In this document: in pieces, positions 12,354-21,003 of the stretch | How positions within the stretch are numbered: position 1 is the first letter of the stretch | Layout: every line of letters begins with the position of its first letter | Virus record (IMG/VR): IMGVR_UViG_3300038420_000063 | Coordinates: 1-23,421 of that record | Reading direction: 5' to 3' (one strand) | Length of the DNA: 23,421 nucleotides | DNA from: a virus | Program-made: the position numbers and the translations under genes | Notes under the pieces: model-generated | What the model was told of the DNA's origin: nothing | Databases searched by the model: none | What the model saw: only the letters and a program-made list of their open reading frames with translations

Positions 12354-14570
12354 ATGGCCTCTACTCTCGATAATGTAAAAACCCAACGGACCGGAATCGC
12401 CCAGGGCGAACGCAAAAAAGAGATCGAAGGCATTGAGGTTTGGGAGAAGAAAGATAACCCACTGGACCAGGACGAGGCCCAGGAGCGGTTACGAAAGCTC
12501 ATGCAGTGGCGGCGCCAGGCCAGGATAGCACAGGCCGACAACCGCACGGAAATGGCTACCGACGAGGATTTCTACGACGGTATCCAATACACGCCCGAAG
12601 ATCTCAACATCTTACTTAACCGCAACCAGGCCCCCCTTGTCTATAACGTCACAAAGAACACAATCAACTGGCTGCTCGGCACCGAGCGCAAATCCCGCAT
12701 AGACTACCGCATACTGCCCCGAAAGAAGAAGGGCGCTCAATCCGCGAAGATCAAGACGAAGATGTTTAAGTACATCAACGACGTCAATAAGGGCGAGTAT
12801 ATGCGGTCCCTTGCCTTTGAGGATTGCGTCAAGGCCGGCCTGGGATGGATAGAAGTGGGAGCCCGTAACGTGAAATGGGATGAGCCCATATTCATCCGGC
12901 GTGAAACCTGGCGTAATATTTGGTTTGACCACCTATGCCGCGAGCCGGACGGCCGCGATCAGCGATTCCTCTTCCGCGAAAAGTGGGTTGACCTGGACGT
13001 GGCCATTGGTCTGTTTCCCGAGCGTGGCGAACGCATAAAGGTCCAGGCCGAATCAGTCAATAGTATGTATCCGTATCTTCCCGACGACGTGGTTATCACC
13101 GATTATGCGTCGGAGTTTGATATGGAAAGTGATCTTTCTATCTTCTACGGCGGGCCCTGGGATGGCGCGCGGCAGCGGGTAAAGCTGATCGAGGGCTGGT
13201 ACCGGATGCCGCAGCGAGTGAAGATCATGCAGATGCGTGACGAGGACACGCCCTACGGGGCCCTGGACGGCGCAATCTACCGGCCGGAGTGGGAAGAGCA
13301 CAAATACCTGGTCGAAGGTAAATACTTCACGACGTACGAAACATTGAAGATGGTTATACGTCATGCCATTTGGGTAGGCAAGACGTTCTTACAAGATAGC
13401 CTCAGCCCCTATAATCACGACCGATTCCCCTTTATTCCTTTCTTCTGTTACCGCCGCCAGCGCGACGGCATGCCCTACGGCGTCATTCGGGATATACGCG
13501 ACCCGCAAGACGATCTGAACAAGAGGCGCAGTAGGTCACTGTTCTTGCTGACGGCAAAGCAAGTTATCGCCGAGAAAGGCGCGGTTGATAATAAGAACGA
13601 GGCATCCGAAGAGCTGCATAGGCCCGACGGATGGGTGGACACTAACCCTGGTAAGAAGTTTGAGGTTATTACCCAGGAACAGTTAGCCAAGGAACATGTC
13701 GAGCTGGCCCGTGACGACGAGCGATTCATTCAGAATATCGCTGCCGGCACTACCGAAGAGAACCTGGGCCATGAAACCAATGCAATATCCGGCAAGGCAA
13801 TCCAGGCCCGCGAATCCCAGGGGCTTACGACTTCCGGCGTGGTGTTTGACAATTACTACTTCGGCTTCCAGCTCGAGGGAGAGGTCCTTAACTCGCTGAT
13901 CGAGCAATTCAAAGACAAACAGGAAGAGTTCCGCGTAACCGGCGACGAATCGAAGGATGAGTTTGTCGAGGCAAATAAGTGGAATCCGGAAACGAGAACA
14001 TTTGAGAACAGCATCACGGAATCAAAGGCTGATTTCTATATCGGCAAACAGGACTTCCGCGAAACTATCCGGCTCGCGCAGATGGATAAGCTGAGTGAAA
14101 TGATAATGAACTTGAGTAAGGCTATGCCGGAAGTAGCTATCAAATTACTCGACCTGGTTGTGGACTTCATGGACGACTTCGAGCATCAAGACGAAATGGT
14201 TGCCCGTATCCGCGACATTAACAAGATGCACGCTCCGGAAGATGAAATGACCAAAGAGGAACGCGAGGCCTTGAAGCAACAGAAAGAAAAAGCCCAGGCA
14301 GAGCAAGAGGCCATAAAACAGATGCAAACGGCCCTGGCCCAGCTCAACCTACAGATGGCTCAGGCTAAAGTGGACGCCGAACAGGCGAAGGCATTTAAGA
14401 CAAAGATCGATGCCGTGGAAAAGAAGCTCGACGGCTTCTTGAAGGCTGTGGAAACAGCGACGGCACTTTTGGCCAATCCCGCGGCGGTTGCGGCTGCCGA
14501 CAAGCTGATTAAAGAAGCAGAAGCCTCGCCAGGAGGCGGGGATAATAAAAAAGAGGAGGTACAACAGTAG
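12354..14570 (+). CDS. Portal protein, P22 type
   Basis: The 738-aa protein matches the P22-like portal family in order and content. There is an N-terminal arm, then DEDFYDGIQY, VYNVTKNTINWLLGTERKSR, AGLGWIEVGAR, WRNIWFDHLCREPDG and the stem/wing region with HDRFPFIPFFCYRR and DDLNKRRSR. NAISGKAIQARESQG and FDNYYFGFQ follow. The C-terminus (from ~620) is a long coiled coil rich in Gln/Ala/Lys, comparable to the barrel of P22 portal. Twelve copies form the DNA channel at a capsid vertex and dock the terminase. ATG at 12354 directly follows the U-tract of the hairpin. Its stop overlaps the GTG start of the GT9 gene. Confidence 0.9.
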   Translation: MASTLDNVKTQRTGIAQGERKKEIEGIEVWEKKDNPLDQDEAQERLRKLMQWRRQARIAQADNRTEMATDEDFYDGIQYTPEDLNILLNRNQAPLVYNVTKNTINWLLGTERKSRIDYRILPRKKKGAQSAKIKTKMFKYINDVNKGEYMRSLAFEDCVKAGLGWIEVGARNVKWDEPIFIRRETWRNIWFDHLCREPDGRDQRFLFREKWVDLDVAIGLFPERGERIKVQAESVNSMYPYLPDDVVITDYASEFDMESDLSIFYGGPWDGARQRVKLIEGWYRMPQRVKIMQMRDEDTPYGALDGAIYRPEWEEHKYLVEGKYFTTYETLKMVIRHAIWVGKTFLQDSLSPYNHDRFPFIPFFCYRRQRDGMPYGVIRDIRDPQDDLNKRRSRSLFLLTAKQVIAEKGAVDNKNEASEELHRPDGWVDTNPGKKFEVITQEQLAKEHVELARDDERFIQNIAAGTTEENLGHETNAISGKAIQARESQGLTTSGVVFDNYYFGFQLEGEVLNSLIEQFKDKQEEFRVTGDESKDEFVEANKWNPETRTFENSITESKADFYIGKQDFRETIRLAQMDKLSEMIMNLSKAMPEVAIKLLDLVVDFMDDFEHQDEMVARIRDINKMHAPEDEMTKEEREALKQQKEKAQAEQEAIKQMQTALAQLNLQMAQAKVDAEQAKAFKTKIDAVEKKLDGFLKAVETATALLANPAAVAAADKLIKEAEASPGGGDNKKEEVQQ

Positions 14571-15661
14571 TGGCGATTTCCCTTATAAATTCTACAGGAG
14601 AGGAATTGAAGCTGCCCACGAAGGCGGCGAGGGAGTTCTTTAGCTGCCCGAAAGGCATTAACAAGGTCATGTGTCTGCCGTGCTCTGACAAGATTGAACC
14701 CCAGGGCGAAGCGGCCATGACGAAAATCTATGAGATCAAGAACATTAAACGGAAGAAGAAAATGGCGGGCACGGTGGTAATCCGGATGGGCGGGGTGGGC
14801 GATCTGCTTATGCTGTCCTCGGGATTGCGTGAACTGAAACGGCGTGGCGAGCTGCTTACGCTGGCAACGATACCGGAGAACATGGCTTTTCTAAAGGCCC
14901 TGGACATAGGCAACGTGATCTCGATTGAAGATCTCGGCCGGTACGAGTTTGAACGGGTTAGAGATCTGCGGTTTGCGGTTGAGCCTAAAGAAATGGGCTC
15001 TATCTGCAAATCTGATTGGGCTACCTACACGACGAAGGACCGCTCGGATGCCTTCGACGAACTGTTAGGAGTAGCCCCTGCACGGAAACGGTTTTTGATT
15101 CCAAAGGTAACCGTACCGCCGACGCTATTGAAAGAGATATATCCCTACGAGAAGGGCGGTTTTATCCTGGTGAACGGCTCCATGGGAGCCTCGGCACGGG
15201 CGATAATCATAAAATATCTTGTGCCGCTTTGTAAAAAGCTGGTGAAGCTGACCGGCGGCATGCCTGTGGTCTTAATGGGAACCTCGCAGAACTGGAACCA
15301 TGAGGTAGTAAAGAATATCAGCGTACCAGGCGTCGTCAATGTCATTGACAAGACAAACACGGAGGAAATGATCGCGCTTTGCTCCCTGGCCAGCCTGGTG
15401 ATTACGCCGGATACCGGCACTCTTCATATTGCCGCGGCACTCAAGAAGAAAACGCTGGCCCTATTCGGGAACATAAACCCGAGGACCCGCATATCGTATT
15501 ACTCGACGGTCCATGCGCTTTATCCCCAGGGCGAGCTCCATTGTATTCCATGCTGGGATACGCACCCGTGCATAAGCAAAGCTGGCGAGCAGACAAAGTG
15601 TATGAAACTTTTAACACCGGACCGCGTGGTGAACGCGGCAAAGGAAGTAGGAGGATTCTAA
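14570..15661 (+). CDS. GT9-family glycosyltransferase (heptosyltransferase-like) with N-terminal extension
   Basis: From residue ~66 the protein is a GT-B glycosyltransferase of family 9: TVVIRMGGVGDLLMLSSGL (acceptor-side loop GGVGD), GGFILVNGSMG, and the donor-site signature TPDTGTLHIAAAL. The family transfers heptose or a related sugar from a nucleotide sugar. Residues 1-64 are an extra domain (with FSCPKG and CLPC) not found in ordinary heptosyltransferases. The GTG start overlaps the portal stop, with GAGGAGG about 10 bases upstream. In-frame ATGs at 14717 and 14762 could give the plain enzyme. It is the first gene of the glycan cassette. Confidence 0.85.
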   Translation: MAISLINSTGEELKLPTKAAREFFSCPKGINKVMCLPCSDKIEPQGEAAMTKIYEIKNIKRKKKMAGTVVIRMGGVGDLLMLSSGLRELKRRGELLTLATIPENMAFLKALDIGNVISIEDLGRYEFERVRDLRFAVEPKEMGSICKSDWATYTTKDRSDAFDELLGVAPARKRFLIPKVTVPPTLLKEIYPYEKGGFILVNGSMGASARAIIIKYLVPLCKKLVKLTGGMPVVLMGTSQNWNHEVVKNISVPGVVNVIDKTNTEEMIALCSLASLVITPDTGTLHIAAALKKKTLALFGNINPRTRISYYSTVHALYPQGELHCIPCWDTHPCISKAGEQTKCMKLLTPDRVVNAAKEVGGF

Positions 15662-15663
15662 CC

Positions 15664-16221
15664 ATGCAAGAAAACATATTCGACATACCGAGCACGACTA
15701 CGCGGATAGAGTGTTACGTTCTTTTTGAACTGGCATCGAAACTATTACCAGGGAGTACCCTGGTCGAGATCGGCACCGGCGCCGGCCGCGTGACGGCAGT
15801 GTTGGCCGATGCAGTAGCCGGCAAGGGCTCTATACTTTATACGGTTGATAACTACTCGCAAAACGAGAAGTACGAAAGTTACGGCAACTGGAACCTGGAC
15901 AATACGAAAAGATGGATGGCAAAGCTCAATGTCGGCGGGCATGTCCAGTATATCCAGGCCGATAGCGTAACCACCGGAAAGACGTTTGAGCATCCGGTTG
16001 ACTTCCTTTACCTGGACGGAGCGCACCGGTACAAAGACGTATGTGCCGATATTGCCGCCTGGTATCCGCGGGTAAAGAACGGCGGGATTATCGCCGGCCA
16101 TGATTTTGATTTCAACTGCGACGACGGCCGCAACGTGATTAAGGCAGTGTTTGACAAGCTGGTGAAGTTTCCGGACAAGGCCATGACCGTACGCGAAAGG
16201 GTATGGTGGATGGAGAAATGA
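15664..16221 (+). CDS. SAM-dependent methyltransferase (185 aa)
   Basis: The SAM-binding loop is VEIGTGAGR at residues 34-42. It is followed by an acidic residue in TVDNYS, then VDFLYLDGAHRYKDVCADIAAWYP and GGIIAGHDFD. This is the Methyltransf_24 pattern, often found in polysaccharide and natural-product clusters, where the DGAH/GHD residues hold a metal for O-methylation of sugars. ATG at 15664 has GGAGG 9 bases upstream; the longer frame upstream lies inside the GT9 gene. Its stop overlaps the next ATG. Confidence 0.85.
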   Translation: MQENIFDIPSTTTRIECYVLFELASKLLPGSTLVEIGTGAGRVTAVLADAVAGKGSILYTVDNYSQNEKYESYGNWNLDNTKRWMAKLNVGGHVQYIQADSVTTGKTFEHPVDFLYLDGAHRYKDVCADIAAWYPRVKNGGIIAGHDFDFNCDDGRNVIKAVFDKLVKFPDKAMTVRERVWWMEK

Positions 16222-16547
16222 ATTGTCCAAGAAGAAGCGAAGCGCCCTATCAAATTACAGAGCCACCCGATAGCTGGGATAACCAGGACGGAACATGCTC
16301 TTATTGTGGGAGTATCTCACCGGCAGAAATGTTTAGGCGAGTAGAGGCTGGGGTGAAAGTAGAACCGACTGATAAAAATTACAAAATCTATATCGGTCAA
16401 AACAAGTTTTACCTACAGCATTTGACGGTCGAAGAACGTCACAAGTTTATAAAGCTGTATAACGACAAGGTAATGCAAATGGCCTATCCAGGATACTTTT
16501 ATCGCCTTCCTTTCTTTATGAAGGTCATAAAGAAGGAGGACGCATGA
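16218..16547 (+). CDS. Phage protein with CxxC zinc-binding-like motif (109 aa)
   Basis: ATG at 16218 overlaps the previous stop; an earlier ATG at 16203 is possible. The protein shows NCPRRSEAP, then DGTCSYCGSISPAEMFRRVEAG, then TDKNYKIYIGQNKFYLQHLTVEE, and ends GYFYRLPFFMKV. A C-S-Y-C-G-S segment followed by KxYI and FYxxHL is a layout I associate with unnamed phage proteins. Its two cysteine sites (C4 and C27/C30, numbering from 16218) suggest metal binding. It lies inside the glycan cassette and overlaps the GT2 gene by ATGA. No function is known to me. Confidence 0.65.
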   Translation: MNCPRRSEAPYQITEPPDSWDNQDGTCSYCGSISPAEMFRRVEAGVKVEPTDKNYKIYIGQNKFYLQHLTVEERHKFIKLYNDKVMQMAYPGYFYRLPFFMKVIKKEDA

Positions 16548-17341
16548 ACATAGCCGTCTGCATGTGTTTGAAATCTTCCGAAGGCATCGAGGCCTACTAT
16601 GTCGATATGGCCCTCAAGAGCCTTCTGCCCTATGTCAGCGTCGTATATGTCCAGGACCAGGGATGCACGGATGATACGATCGAGATTATTAAAGTGACCG
16701 TAGGCGATAAGATTCCCCTGGTGATCGAGCAAGAGTTTAATCCGCTGCCGCGTTTCAGCATGGGCTACAACGAGCCAAAGTACCGGAATAAGGCGATCGA
16801 ACGCTGCGAGGAAGTGTTTAGTCCGGAGTGGATATTGCAGTGCGACGCCGACGATATATTCACGCCGCACCTGTTTGAAACGATACTGGCGACGGACCTT
16901 ACAGGCATTAACGGTTTTTTCTATGCTTCGGACCGCTTCATCACGCCGGAGTATAAGAGCGGTTGGCGCGGAGATCTCATCGAGTACGGCGGGCGCATGT
17001 GGGTTGACCCTCATTACAAGTTTTGGCGGGCAAGCTGCCGCGTGAGGTATCCGGACCGCGAGGGCGGGCAGTTCCATAACGTGCCGACAAATGACCCCTC
17101 GCCGCTGCTTTGCGTCGATGGCATCTGTAATATACATCTGCATAGAATGTTTGGCCCGAAGTCCTGGAACTTTTGGAGAAGCGACGGCGACGTGTTCGAG
17201 GAAAAGACGCCGTTCAATCCCCGTACACAGGCCCCTAAATGGTTTTCGAGCCCGCAGAATATGGGAAGCGCGGTCAAGGTAGATTATCCCTGGCCGGACT
17301 TCATACTGAACAAATGGAAGGAATGGGCCACCTATGACTAA
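16544..17341 (+). CDS. GT2-like glycosyltransferase (265 aa)
   Basis: The N-terminus MNIAVCMCLKSSE begins a GT-A fold, with QDQGCTDDTIEI as the nucleotide-binding loop and LQCDADDIF (D101, D103) as the DxD motif that holds the metal and the sugar diphosphate. Aromatic residues follow (FWRASCRVRYPDREGGQFHN). Length is typical for a soluble GT2. SD AAGGAGG lies 4 bases before the ATG. The next gene starts 8 bases before its stop. It should add a sugar to an acceptor in the cytoplasm; donor and acceptor are unknown. Confidence 0.8.
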   Translation: MNIAVCMCLKSSEGIEAYYVDMALKSLLPYVSVVYVQDQGCTDDTIEIIKVTVGDKIPLVIEQEFNPLPRFSMGYNEPKYRNKAIERCEEVFSPEWILQCDADDIFTPHLFETILATDLTGINGFFYASDRFITPEYKSGWRGDLIEYGGRMWVDPHYKFWRASCRVRYPDREGGQFHNVPTNDPSPLLCVDGICNIHLHRMFGPKSWNFWRSDGDVFEEKTPFNPRTQAPKWFSSPQNMGSAVKVDYPWPDFILNKWKEWATYD

Positions 17342-18641
17342 ATACGCGACCGCAGTTATACCCTATTGTCATACGCCGGTATGGATACAGATTTGCGTGG
17401 CGGCTTTCAAGGAGTTCAAGAACGACCGAGATCTCGAGATCATGGTCATTGATAACTGTACCTACGGCCGCGGCGAAACCATAAAGGCAATAACTGAAAC
17501 AGCGCTCGGTGAAGGCGTGAAGGTAATACCCCAGGGGAAGCAAGTCACCGATGGCCGGTATTATACTTCCCATGCCTCGGCCATTGATTACGCTGTCCAG
17601 TTTATCGAAACGCCGTACATGTTTGCGACGGAATCCGATGTTACGCCGGTCCGTGACGGCTGGCTCGATTGGTATGCGTCATTCGTCCAGGACGAAGGCA
17701 CGGCCATGGTGGGCTGGTACTGGCCCGAAAGGCATTATATCAATCCGAGCTGGACGCTTCTCAATATGCGGATACTCCGGATGATAGCCGAGGAAATCCG
17801 GAATAACAGGGAAACCGTCTTTGTGAAAGGCGAGGGATACAGGGAACGCTTTAATCAAGAGCATTGGAAAGATCTGATAGAGCAAGGCATGTTTGGTCCG
17901 TTCAGCGAAATGCGTGGCTTTACCAACGGCCTGGATATTCCAGGCGGGATTAACCATCAAGTGCCGGCCTATGGCCATGACACGGGGAGCTGGCTCTATT
18001 ACCGGCTTTCCAATCAGTATGAATGTGCCAGGGTGCCAGGTGGTACGGTATTGATACCGGATTGGCAAGCGATCGGGGCCCCGCCGCAAGATTACCAGTT
18101 CGTCGGACCGTCAGAGGCCGAAGCGTACTTGAAACATCATTGTGCCGGCACGGTATCTCACAACTTCGAGAAACAGCTTATCATTACTGAATGGGAAGCC
18201 CTTTGCCTCGAGTGGTGGATGAAAAGAGAGTACCGGCTATGGGAAGAGATTGTACCGGAGTTCGTAAGAAAAGAATCGATAGCGAAGGGCCTTATCCCGA
18301 AACTTGAAGATCAGATGGCCCAGGCAAACAGAAGCGTTCATATTCTACGGCCTGGCGATAAGGTGCGGGCCTACCATTACGAAATGTGCGAATCGATACG
18401 CGGCCAGGTTGAAGAATACAAGATACCTGGTACCGGCCTGGATGGTGAGATCGTCGGCTGGAACGGTGACCTGGGCGGCTTTGTCGTAAGGTTTGAAAAC
18501 GGGAAACCGCCGAACGATGAGGAAACGAAGAAAGCGCGGTGCTTACACTTTGGTCATGCTCCCGAGTATTTCCGGCTGCATGAGATAGACGGCCAATGGT
18601 ACGCGGTGTTTCACCCGCACATGCTGGTAAAGAGGAAGTGA
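17334..18641 (+). CDS. GT2-like glycosyltransferase with C-terminal SH3/KOW-like domain (435 aa)
   Basis: The first ~110 residues are GT-A like: TAVIPYCHTPVWIQI, IMVIDNCTYG, HASAIDYAVQF and MFATESDVTP (E100-S-D102 in place of DxD). A middle part (110-270) carries the acceptor region (GLDIPGGINHQVPAYGHDTG, with HDTG like many GT2s). Residues ~340-435 form a separate beta-rich module (HILRPGDKVRAYHYE, DGEIVGWNGDLGGFVVRFENG) that resembles SH3/KOW domains and may bind the acceptor. Start overlaps the previous gene by 8 bases. The extra domain is unusual for a family 2 enzyme. Confidence 0.75.
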   Translation: MTKYATAVIPYCHTPVWIQICVAAFKEFKNDRDLEIMVIDNCTYGRGETIKAITETALGEGVKVIPQGKQVTDGRYYTSHASAIDYAVQFIETPYMFATESDVTPVRDGWLDWYASFVQDEGTAMVGWYWPERHYINPSWTLLNMRILRMIAEEIRNNRETVFVKGEGYRERFNQEHWKDLIEQGMFGPFSEMRGFTNGLDIPGGINHQVPAYGHDTGSWLYYRLSNQYECARVPGGTVLIPDWQAIGAPPQDYQFVGPSEAEAYLKHHCAGTVSHNFEKQLIITEWEALCLEWWMKREYRLWEEIVPEFVRKESIAKGLIPKLEDQMAQANRSVHILRPGDKVRAYHYEMCESIRGQVEEYKIPGTGLDGEIVGWNGDLGGFVVRFENGKPPNDEETKKARCLHFGHAPEYFRLHEIDGQWYAVFHPHMLVKRK

Positions 18642-18642
18642 C

Positions 18643-19332
18643 ATGGCATTAAGCTCGGCAGAGGGTAAGGACCTCTTTGTTGATTGGATAAAGAACTTTG
18701 CGACCCTTTATAAATATACGAGGTACCTTGACATAGGCTGCGGCGCCGGCCTTTACGGGATACTCATACGGCAGATTACCACGCCGGAGTTCCTACGGCA
18801 ATTCACGACAAGCGCCTGGTGGGGCGAAGTTCCGGAGATTATTGTCGATGCTGTTGAGGTATTTCCCGAGTATATCAAACGGTATGGCATAGACAAGATA
18901 TACAACAACATAACCGTCGCGGATATTCGGCAGATCTACCAGGACATTAAAAACTACGACGTCATAATCATGGGTGACGTGCTCGAGCACATGACGAAGG
19001 AAGAAGCGATCGAGGTTGTTAATGCACTTAAAACGAAGTGCTGTTTTATATGGGCGGCGCTTCCCATGGAGTTTGAAGGCAAAAGATGGTCACACGGCTA
19101 TCTCCAGCTTCCGGAAGAGTGGGAGGAAAACCCGTACGGAAAGCACTTGCACGATTGGACAGTTAATGAATTGAAGGAAGCATTTAACCCGCTTTGGATT
19201 GTGCCGTTTATTCAAACGGGCACGATGCTTATAGAAGGCGAGATAGTGCCCGATATTTGGCAGATTGTGGCGCATGCAAAAATAGCTGATGCAACCAGGA
19301 GGGCGAATGAAGCCAAGCAAAGTGCCGGATGA
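18643..19332 (+). CDS. SAM-dependent methyltransferase (229 aa)
   Basis: Motif I is YLDIGCGAGLYG (residues 28-39), and motif IV/post I is DVIIMGDVLEHMTKEEA. The pattern is of the Methyltransf_11/23 class, which includes enzymes acting on sugars and small molecules. A start codon two bases after the previous stop has AGAGGA upstream. The C-terminal part (WEENPYGKHLHDWTVNEL, then FNPLWIVPF) resembles sugar-cluster methyltransferases with a His pair near the active site. Its end overlaps the next gene by 26 bases. Confidence 0.8.
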   Translation: MALSSAEGKDLFVDWIKNFATLYKYTRYLDIGCGAGLYGILIRQITTPEFLRQFTTSAWWGEVPEIIVDAVEVFPEYIKRYGIDKIYNNITVADIRQIYQDIKNYDVIIMGDVLEHMTKEEAIEVVNALKTKCCFIWAALPMEFEGKRWSHGYLQLPEEWEENPYGKHLHDWTVNELKEAFNPLWIVPFIQTGTMLIEGEIVPDIWQIVAHAKIADATRRANEAKQSAG

Positions 19333-20239
19333 GAGAGTATTCGAGCGATTCATGTCGGACGACCTGGTGACCAGGTATGATTCCTCGGCCATGTTTGGCC
19401 CGAGCTCATGCGAGGTCCACAGGCACATGTGGTACGAGTTCAAGGGCGAAAAGAGGCATGGCGGGGAAAACAGGACAATAGGGCTCGGATGGCTATTGTA
19501 CGGATTTGTGCGGGCGATCAGGCCGAAGGTGATTGTCGAAGTGGGCTGCGCCGGCTCTACCATCTGCATGCTGTGGGGATTGAAACACAACACCTATTAT
19601 CCGGAGCCCGAGGGGCATCTATACGGGATAGATAATTTTTGGTGGGGCGACCCGATGGAACGGGATGGCAAGGTTGCCACGCTTCCTTATTTCCATTTCA
19701 TAGATGAGCTCAAAGAGCTCGGTTTGGAAGATCTCATTACCTTCTATCACGATAGCAGCCAGGTTATCGGGCCTACCTGGGATAAGCCTATTGATATGCT
19801 CATGGTTGACGGCGACCACGCGAAGGAAGCGGTATTAGCGGATTGGCAGAATTTCTCAAAATGGATAGTACCAGGCGGTTATGCCTTCTTCCATGATCTG
19901 ATTGCGATACCTAATCAGATCGGCTACCCGCTGGAAGAGATTGTAGGGCCGGACTTCACCTTCATGTGCGAGCCGGACCACTTGAGCCTGGGCATCATGC
20001 AAAAGAAATTTACCGTCAATTACGATGCGGTCATAGACACAAGGTTCAGATCAAGGCTCGAGGATAAAAACGAAACATGTATTACGCTGATGAACGCCAG
20101 GGATTCCGGCGTCGTCGCGCCGTACAACGGCCGTTATTTCCCGCGACCCGATAAGTGGAATGAAGTGGTAAACCGGTGGGCTGATGAGGGCAAGATCACC
20201 GAGGAAGATAGGAAAGATTGGATTGATGGGAGCTTCTAA
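19307..20239 (+). CDS. SAM-dependent methyltransferase / cephalosporin-hydroxylase-like (310 aa)
   Basis: ATG at 19307 has AGGAGG just upstream; an ATG at 19289 in frame is less likely. The SAM site is VIVEVGCAGSTICMLWGL (residues 75-92). It is followed by LYGIDNFWWGD, then IDMLMVDGDHAKEAVLADW and GGYAFFHDLI, again the metal-using DGDH/HD pattern of Methyltransf_24 and CmcI-like enzymes. The C-terminal third (from ~235) is an extra region ending in a possible recognition helix. It is the third methyltransferase of the cassette. TAATG overlap links it to the acyltransferase. Confidence 0.8.
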   Translation: MKPSKVPDERVFERFMSDDLVTRYDSSAMFGPSSCEVHRHMWYEFKGEKRHGGENRTIGLGWLLYGFVRAIRPKVIVEVGCAGSTICMLWGLKHNTYYPEPEGHLYGIDNFWWGDPMERDGKVATLPYFHFIDELKELGLEDLITFYHDSSQVIGPTWDKPIDMLMVDGDHAKEAVLADWQNFSKWIVPGGYAFFHDLIAIPNQIGYPLEEIVGPDFTFMCEPDHLSLGIMQKKFTVNYDAVIDTRFRSRLEDKNETCITLMNARDSGVVAPYNGRYFPRPDKWNEVVNRWADEGKITEEDRKDWIDGSF

Positions 20240-21003
20240 TGTTTGAGATTGGCGAAGATGTAACGATTGAGCCAGGGGCCATTGTAAACGTGAAGGAAGG
20301 GCGTATCGGTGACCGGTCCATAATCCGGTCCGGAGCCCGCATAGAAGGATACAGGGTGGTCCTGGGCACGGAATCATATCTCGATCACGGCGCCTGGATA
20401 GGCGGCGGGTCCTGTTTTGACGAGTGCGCTTTCCTCAATGCCGGATGCTGGCTGCACCTGGGATGGAACGGGCAGATCAATATTGCCAGGGGAGTTACGA
20501 TCGGTGACGAAGTGGGCCTGGGTATCGAAACAAAGATATTCACTCACGGCGCTTATCTTCCTATCGACTACGGATTTCCGGCACAGTGGGCGCCGGTGAA
20601 AATAGGCAGCCGCGTATGGTTGCCGAGCGCATGGGTTAATCCAGGCGTGACGATCGGGGATAACGTGGTTGTGGGTGCACGGTCCTTAATCAACCGAGAT
20701 TTACCGGCCGGCTGCTTTGCAGCGGGTATTCCGGTCAAGATAATTGAAGAGGATAAATACCCTGTTGCCGCTGATTTTGCCGCAATAACGTGGAGAGCTG
20801 GTGAAACTGTTTTTGATGTTTTAAGAAGAACGATCGACGGGCCCGTGACGGAAGAAAGCGAAAAGATGAAAAACCAGTTTCGACGTAACGGGATAAGATT
20901 CAAGTATTACGCAAAAGATGGGGAGTATGTACCGTGGAAAGAGTGCTCGCAATCGGCAGCCACATCGACGACATTGAGATCGGCTGCGGAGGCTCGTTGC
21001 TGA
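20239..21003 (+). CDS. Left-handed beta-helix (hexapeptide) acyltransferase
   Basis: Residues ~1-170 are made of hexapeptide turns (IGEDVTIEPGAIV, IGDRSIIRSGARI, ITIGDEVGLG-like and VTIGDNVVVGARSLI). A catalytic-type His is in KIFTHGAYL, and RDLPAGCFAAGIPVKII closes the helix, as in WbbJ/Maa-like acyltransferases. They move an acetyl group from CoA to a sugar hydroxyl or amino group as trimers. The last ~20 residues (KECSQSAATSTTLRSAAEARC) are read from the start of the PIG-L gene in another frame and look non-native. The ATG overlaps the previous stop. Confidence 0.85.
   Translation: MFEIGEDVTIEPGAIVNVKEGRIGDRSIIRSGARIEGYRVVLGTESYLDHGAWIGGGSCFDECAFLNAGCWLHLGWNGQINIARGVTIGDEVGLGIETKIFTHGAYLPIDYGFPAQWAPVKIGSRVWLPSAWVNPGVTIGDNVVVGARSLINRDLPAGCFAAGIPVKIIEEDKYPVAADFAAITWRAGETVFDVLRRTIDGPVTEESEKMKNQFRRNGIRFKYYAKDGEYVPWKECSQSAATSTTLRSAAEARC

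Noticed and set aside
16499-17143. Long minus-strand frame of 214 codons antisense to the GT2 gene
   Set aside because: It has no SD or recognisable motif, while the plus strand shows a clear DxD glycosyltransferase.
20920-20940. Programmed -1 frameshift joining acyltransferase and PIG-L
   Set aside because: No slippery heptamer in the needed frame was found near 20920-20940, and PIG-L has its own GTG and SD, so recoding was not claimed.
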